DNA of 32,924 nucleotides, taken from a virus. Below, in pieces: positions 30,829 to 32,924 of this stretch (position 1 is the first letter of the stretch; each line of letters begins with the position of its first letter). Made by a program: the position numbers and the translations under genes. Below the pieces are notes generated by a model. The model was not told the origin of the DNA. It ran no database searches and saw only the letters and a program-made list of their open reading frames with translations. The stretch spans positions 1 to 32,924 of the IMG/VR virus record IMGVR_UViG_3300030116_000235. One strand, given 5' to 3'.

Positions 30829-31518
30829 ATGTGTACAGGCGGAGACCCCGGCGGGGGAACATCAGAAAATTTAAACCCACCGAGGGTCCGCAAGGGTGCT
30901 GCTAGGGATTTTACTGGCTCTGCGTCTGCTAAGCAGCGTGAGGTTGGCGTAAGTTACAAACCTGCTAGCGGTCTTAGCCCTGCTGCTGCTCGTGCGATTA
31001 CTGGCAGTGACACTGCGGCAGCTAATCTTGCTGGTCGTTCTGACATTACCAAGGAGCAGCTTGGTGATTTACAGACTAGGGCTACTGTAGGCACTAGAGG
31101 TTTGGGCAAGGCTGGCACTGTTGGCGGTATATTGAATACGATTGGCACTGCTGCTGCGTCTCGTTTGATGGACAAGTTGAAGAGTGACACACCGACTATT
31201 GATAAGTTGGGCGATAAGCCTAGCTACAGTGTGAAGCCTGTGACGACCAAGACTGGTTCTATTGTTGGCGTTACCGAGCCGGGGCCTTTTGGTGGCCGGG
31301 TTTACTCTGGGCGTCCTGACATGAATCCTTTTGCTCCTAAAGAGGAAAGAGATGATACGCCTCCTCCTGCTCCCAAGCCCAAGCCCAAGGTTGAGGAGCC
31401 TGTTGTAGAAGTTGCTCAGATGGGTGGCGGTACTTTGACGACGAATCGTCGGCGTGGTGGCGGACGCAGGACTGCTTTTGGCACTCGTCAGAGTCTTGTG
31501 AATCTTAGGAACGTTTGA
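30829..31518 (+). CDS. MCxGG-type protein, probable virion accessory
   Basis: This 229-residue protein starts Met-Cys-Thr-Gly-Gly and is rich in Gly, Ala, Pro and Arg. The middle (about residues 60-120) could be helical (LSPAAARAITGSDTAAANLA). A Pro/Lys linker follows (PPPAPKPKPKVEEPVVE), and the C-terminus is Arg/Gly-rich (TTNRRRGGGRRTAFGTRQ). The MC.GG start and the RR-GGG tail echo the protein at 1528 on the other side of the terminase. It is probably a head-region protein of largely disordered form. The chosen ATG has GAGG upstream. Confidence 0.68.
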   Translation: MCTGGDPGGGTSENLNPPRVRKGAARDFTGSASAKQREVGVSYKPASGLSPAAARAITGSDTAAANLAGRSDITKEQLGDLQTRATVGTRGLGKAGTVGGILNTIGTAAASRLMDKLKSDTPTIDKLGDKPSYSVKPVTTKTGSIVGVTEPGPFGGRVYSGRPDMNPFAPKEERDDTPPPAPKPKPKVEEPVVEVAQMGGGTLTTNRRRGGGRRTAFGTRQSLVNLRNV

Positions 31519-31859
31519 TGGCAAAGACACCGGCATGGCAACGCAAGGAAGGACAGAACCCTCAAGGTGGCCTCAACGCTGCCGGACGCGCATCATACAA
31601 TCGGGAAACCGGCGGCAGACTCAAGGCACCAGTCAAGGCCAAGGCGGATACACCGCAGAAGAAGCGGCGCAAGGGCAGCTTCTTGGTAAGGATGGGCAGC
31701 GCCAAGGGGCCGCTGTACAGGGATGGGAAGAAGACCAGATTGAAGCTCTCACTAGAGGCATGGGGGCATCGTGGTGACAAGGCCAGTGCTGTACGCAGGG
31801 GTCGTTCTTTGTTAGCCTCTTACCAGCGTTCCAAAGAGAAGGGGAAAGCCAATGCCTAA
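31518..31859 (+). CDS. Basic DUF6321-like phage protein
   Basis: This 113-residue, very basic protein begins AKTPAWQRKEGQNPQGGLNA, followed by GRASYNRETGGRLKAPV, a pattern I recognise from DUF6321-type proteins. The later section RKGSFLVRMGSAKGPLYRDG is also family-like. The function is unknown; high Lys/Arg content suggests nucleic acid binding. The start ATG at 31518 overlaps the upstream stop as TGATG. It is the first of four small basic proteins before the large terminase. Confidence 0.75.
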   Translation: MAKTPAWQRKEGQNPQGGLNAAGRASYNRETGGRLKAPVKAKADTPQKKRRKGSFLVRMGSAKGPLYRDGKKTRLKLSLEAWGHRGDKASAVRRGRSLLASYQRSKEKGKANA

Positions 31860-32004
31860 CGTAATGGGAAAGAAATACGCCTACACTGCTGCGGGAAAGA
31901 AGAAAGCCAAGAAGGCTGCTCGTTCTTTGCTAACTTCTGCACAGAAGAAGCTGCCGCAGGATCTGCAAGATAAAATTGTTAAGGCCAAGATGCGCAGTGC
32001 CTAA
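31852..32004 (+). CDS. Very small Lys/Ala-rich basic protein
   Basis: This 50-residue protein reads MPNVMGKKYAYTAAGKKKAK and continues with an Ala/Leu/Lys helix. Small proteins starting MP.V..KK.AYT..G are common in the terminase regions of marine phages, with no known function. The start overlaps the previous gene by eight bases, with GGGGAAAGCC upstream, and the stop lies within the next gene. It may bind DNA through its basic helix. Confidence 0.68.
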   Translation: MPNVMGKKYAYTAAGKKKAKKAARSLLTSAQKKLPQDLQDKIVKAKMRSA

Positions 32005-32260
32005 GTATCAGTTTAGAGACGGCACTGCGTATGATGGGCCGTATTTTATTATGCCGGACGGCAGGGTTTTGTCTGGTGCTACTTATACTCGTGACTCTCA
32101 GCGTCTAGTGGAGATAGAAGATGGCAGTAAACGAAGCGGGGAACTACACGAAGCCAGCGTTGAGGAGGCGTCTGTTCAACCGCGTAAAACGCGAGGGAAA
32201 GGGCGGAAGGCCGGGTCAGTGGTCAGCAAGAAAAGCGCAAAGGCTAGCCCTGCTGTATAA
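31997..32260 (+). CDS. Small hypothetical protein with overprinted C-terminus
   Basis: This 87-residue frame probably starts at GTG 31997, overlapping the previous stop. The first part (PKYQFRDGTAYDGPYFIMPD, GRVLSGATYTRDSQRLVEIE) is a convincing small beta-rich domain with Gly/Tyr turns. After about residue 41 the frame overlaps the DUF5872-like gene for 140 bases and becomes Lys/Ser/Arg-rich. The first 42 residues are probably the functional unit. The family is not recognised, though similar short proteins occur in marine phages. Confidence 0.6.
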   Translation: MPKYQFRDGTAYDGPYFIMPDGRVLSGATYTRDSQRLVEIEDGSKRSGELHEASVEEASVQPRKTRGKGRKAGSVVSKKSAKASPAV

Positions 32261-32288
32261 AAAGGCTGGCGGTGGGTACACGAACTAA
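32121..32288 (+). CDS. Small basic DUF5872-like protein
   Basis: This 55-residue protein carries the pattern of the DUF5872 group: YTKPALRRRLFNRVKREGKG, then GRPGQWSARKAQRLALLYKKAGGGY. The GG-PGQWSARKAQ core is distinctive. GGAG lies seven bases before the ATG, confirming the start. Its function is unknown; a basic helical protein of this sort may bind DNA. It is read in another frame from the end of the preceding gene. Confidence 0.75.
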   Translation: MAVNEAGNYTKPALRRRLFNRVKREGKGGRPGQWSARKAQRLALLYKKAGGGYTN

Positions 32289-32329
32289 TATTCGTATATT
32301 CCAACTCTAAGCACAGGAATAATGGAATA

Positions 32330-32581
32330 ATGGCACTAGCGGCTTCACAGAAATCCTTGAGAGCATGGACACGCCAGAAATGGCGCACCAAGTCAGGGAA
32401 GCCTAGCACTCAGGGCAGCAAGGCTACTGGTGAGCGGTATCTCCCTGCTGCCGCCATCTCTGCCCTGAGTGACGAGGAGTATCAGCGCACTAGCCGGAAG
32501 AAACGTGCTGCCCTACGTCGAGGCAAGCAGTTCTCAAAGCAACCGAAGAGCATTGCTAAAAAGACTGCGAGTTACAGATGA
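32330..32581 (+). CDS. Small basic conserved phage protein
   Basis: This 83-residue protein reads MALAASQKSLRAWTRQKWRT, then SGKPSTQGSKATGERYLPAAAI, SDEEYQRTSRKKRAALRRGKQF and SKQPKSIAKKTASYR. I recognise this pattern from proteins encoded just before terminase genes in several marine and T4-like phages; the function is unknown. Its basic nature and Trp-rich start suggest nucleic acid contact. AGGAATAATGGAATA lies before the ATG. Its stop overlaps the next start (ATGA). Confidence 0.75.
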   Translation: MALAASQKSLRAWTRQKWRTKSGKPSTQGSKATGERYLPAAAISALSDEEYQRTSRKKRAALRRGKQFSKQPKSIAKKTASYR

Positions 32582-32772
32582 GTTTTCTACACACGCTCAA
32601 ACCAGAAGAGCGAGAGATCCTGCGCAGGGTGGTGAAAAAAGTACACCTTGTTCACCATCCAGAAGAGTTTTGTACTGATCGTGAAGCCGACAAGGTAATC
32701 TCTGTGATTGGCCCAGAGGTGGTTGAGCGGATGATTAAGTTTGGCAAGGATCAGAAGGTTGACCAACTTTAG
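32578..32772 (+). CDS. Small conserved protein directly before the large terminase
   Basis: This 64-residue protein (FLHTLKPEEREILRRVVKKV, CTDREADKVISVIGPEVVER, MIKFGKD) is mainly helical and has no family I can name. Similar small genes stand immediately upstream of the large terminase in other short-tailed phages. It starts by ATGA overlap with its neighbour, and the terminase TTG start lies 14 bases before the end of its stop codon, so the whole set is translationally coupled. Confidence 0.7.
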   Translation: MSFLHTLKPEEREILRRVVKKVHLVHHPEEFCTDREADKVISVIGPEVVERMIKFGKDQKVDQL

Positions 32773-32924
32773 CTATAAGCCTGACGGCAAAGTCCTCAAA
32801 GCATTTATGAAAGACGATATGTTCTTTCGTGGCATTAGGGGGCCGGTAGGTTCTGGAAAATCGGTTGCTTGCTGTGTTGAAGTTTTTCGCCGTGCATTAC
32901 AACAGAAGCCAAACAAGGATGGTA
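32759..32924 (+). CDS. terL: Terminase large subunit, N-terminal part (continues at base 1)
   Basis: This is the start of the gene whose main part is 1-1498. TTG at 32759 begins Met-Thr-Asn-Phe-Ser-Tyr-Lys-Pro-Asp-Gly; a stop at 32732 limits the frame upstream. AAGGA lies eight bases before the TTG. It overlaps the preceding small gene by 14 bases. The Walker A GPVGSGKS is within this piece. From 32782 on it repeats the left end with synonymous differences only. Confidence 0.88.
   Translation, partial: MTNFSYKPDGKVLKAFMKDDMFFRGIRGPVGSGKSVACCVEVFRRALQQKPNKDG
32782..32924. repeat. Right copy of the terminal overlap repeat
   Basis: These bases match 1-143 except at five third-codon positions. 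Reading frame and gene content continue without break from 32781 to base 1, so the genome is circular or circularly permuted, of about 32781 bases. Confidence 0.9.

Noticed and set aside
1-32924. tRNA genes, CRISPR arrays, insertion sequences and integrase/attachment sites
   Set aside because: I looked for cloverleaf-like segments, regularly spaced repeats, transposase motifs and integrase motifs on both strands and found none. A dedicated tRNA search was not possible here.
32782-32924. Terminal repeat taken as a T7-like direct terminal redundancy
   Set aside because: It lies inside the terminase coding sequence with synonymous differences between copies; a true terminal repeat would be identical and usually intergenic.

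Overview
The window is an almost complete genome of a short-tailed (podovirus-type) bacteriophage. The last 143 bases (32782-32924) repeat the first 143, with five substitutions, inside the same gene (large terminase). The contig therefore closes to a circle of about 32.78 kb. Virion genes follow the T7 supergroup plan: T7-type head-tail connector, scaffold, capsid, tail tubular proteins A and B, three internal ejection proteins, and a fibre with a T7-type N-terminus. I recognise no RNA polymerase, DNA polymerase, primase, replicative helicase or integrase. The host is probably a Gram-negative bacterium, perhaps a marine alphaproteobacterium. That rests on the resemblance of several small genes (3TM GTA-type holin, RRxDPSTSH winged-helix protein, DUF5872/DUF6321-like basic proteins) to families I associate with such phages, and it is inference.

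The genome has two arms. The plus-strand late arm starts at the small terminase (30385), runs through a cluster of small basic proteins and the large terminase (32759, across the contig ends, to 1498), and continues with portal, Bbp19-like protein, scaffold, T7 gp13-like protein, capsid and decoration protein (1743-5970). Next come the tail tube and ejection proteins (6004-15956), a fibre/adhesin region (15979-21327), and a lysis cassette of small membrane proteins followed by a T4-type lysozyme (21324-23139). Genes overlap tightly, often as TAATG or TGATG.

The minus-strand arm runs from 29757 down to about 23000. A first single-gene unit (29332-29757) ends at a clear intrinsic terminator (29290-29320). 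A good sigma70-type promoter with a palindromic operator (29198-29238) then starts the main operon: a membrane peptide, a DUF932 protein, small proteins, a winged-helix and an HTH protein, a zinc-finger protein, a Hjc-like resolvase, an unknown protein, a YqaJ exonuclease, an Erf-type annealase, a wHTH protein and a DUF736-like protein with an SSB-type acidic tail. A terminator lies at 23279-23310. The exonuclease, annealase, SSB-like protein and resolvase together form a complete-looking recombination module, and DNA synthesis is presumably left to the host.

The divergent region 29758-30384 is the only long stretch without a convincing gene. It is GC-rich, with direct and inverted repeats, and is the likely control or origin region. 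The most notable observations are the T7-virion/recombinase hybrid layout, the SSB-like tail, a zincin motif inside the large ejection protein, a promoter operator whose core recurs at the start of an HTH gene, several long overlapping gene ends, and a tail gene whose Shine-Dalgarno seems to be brought to its start codon by a UUCG hairpin.
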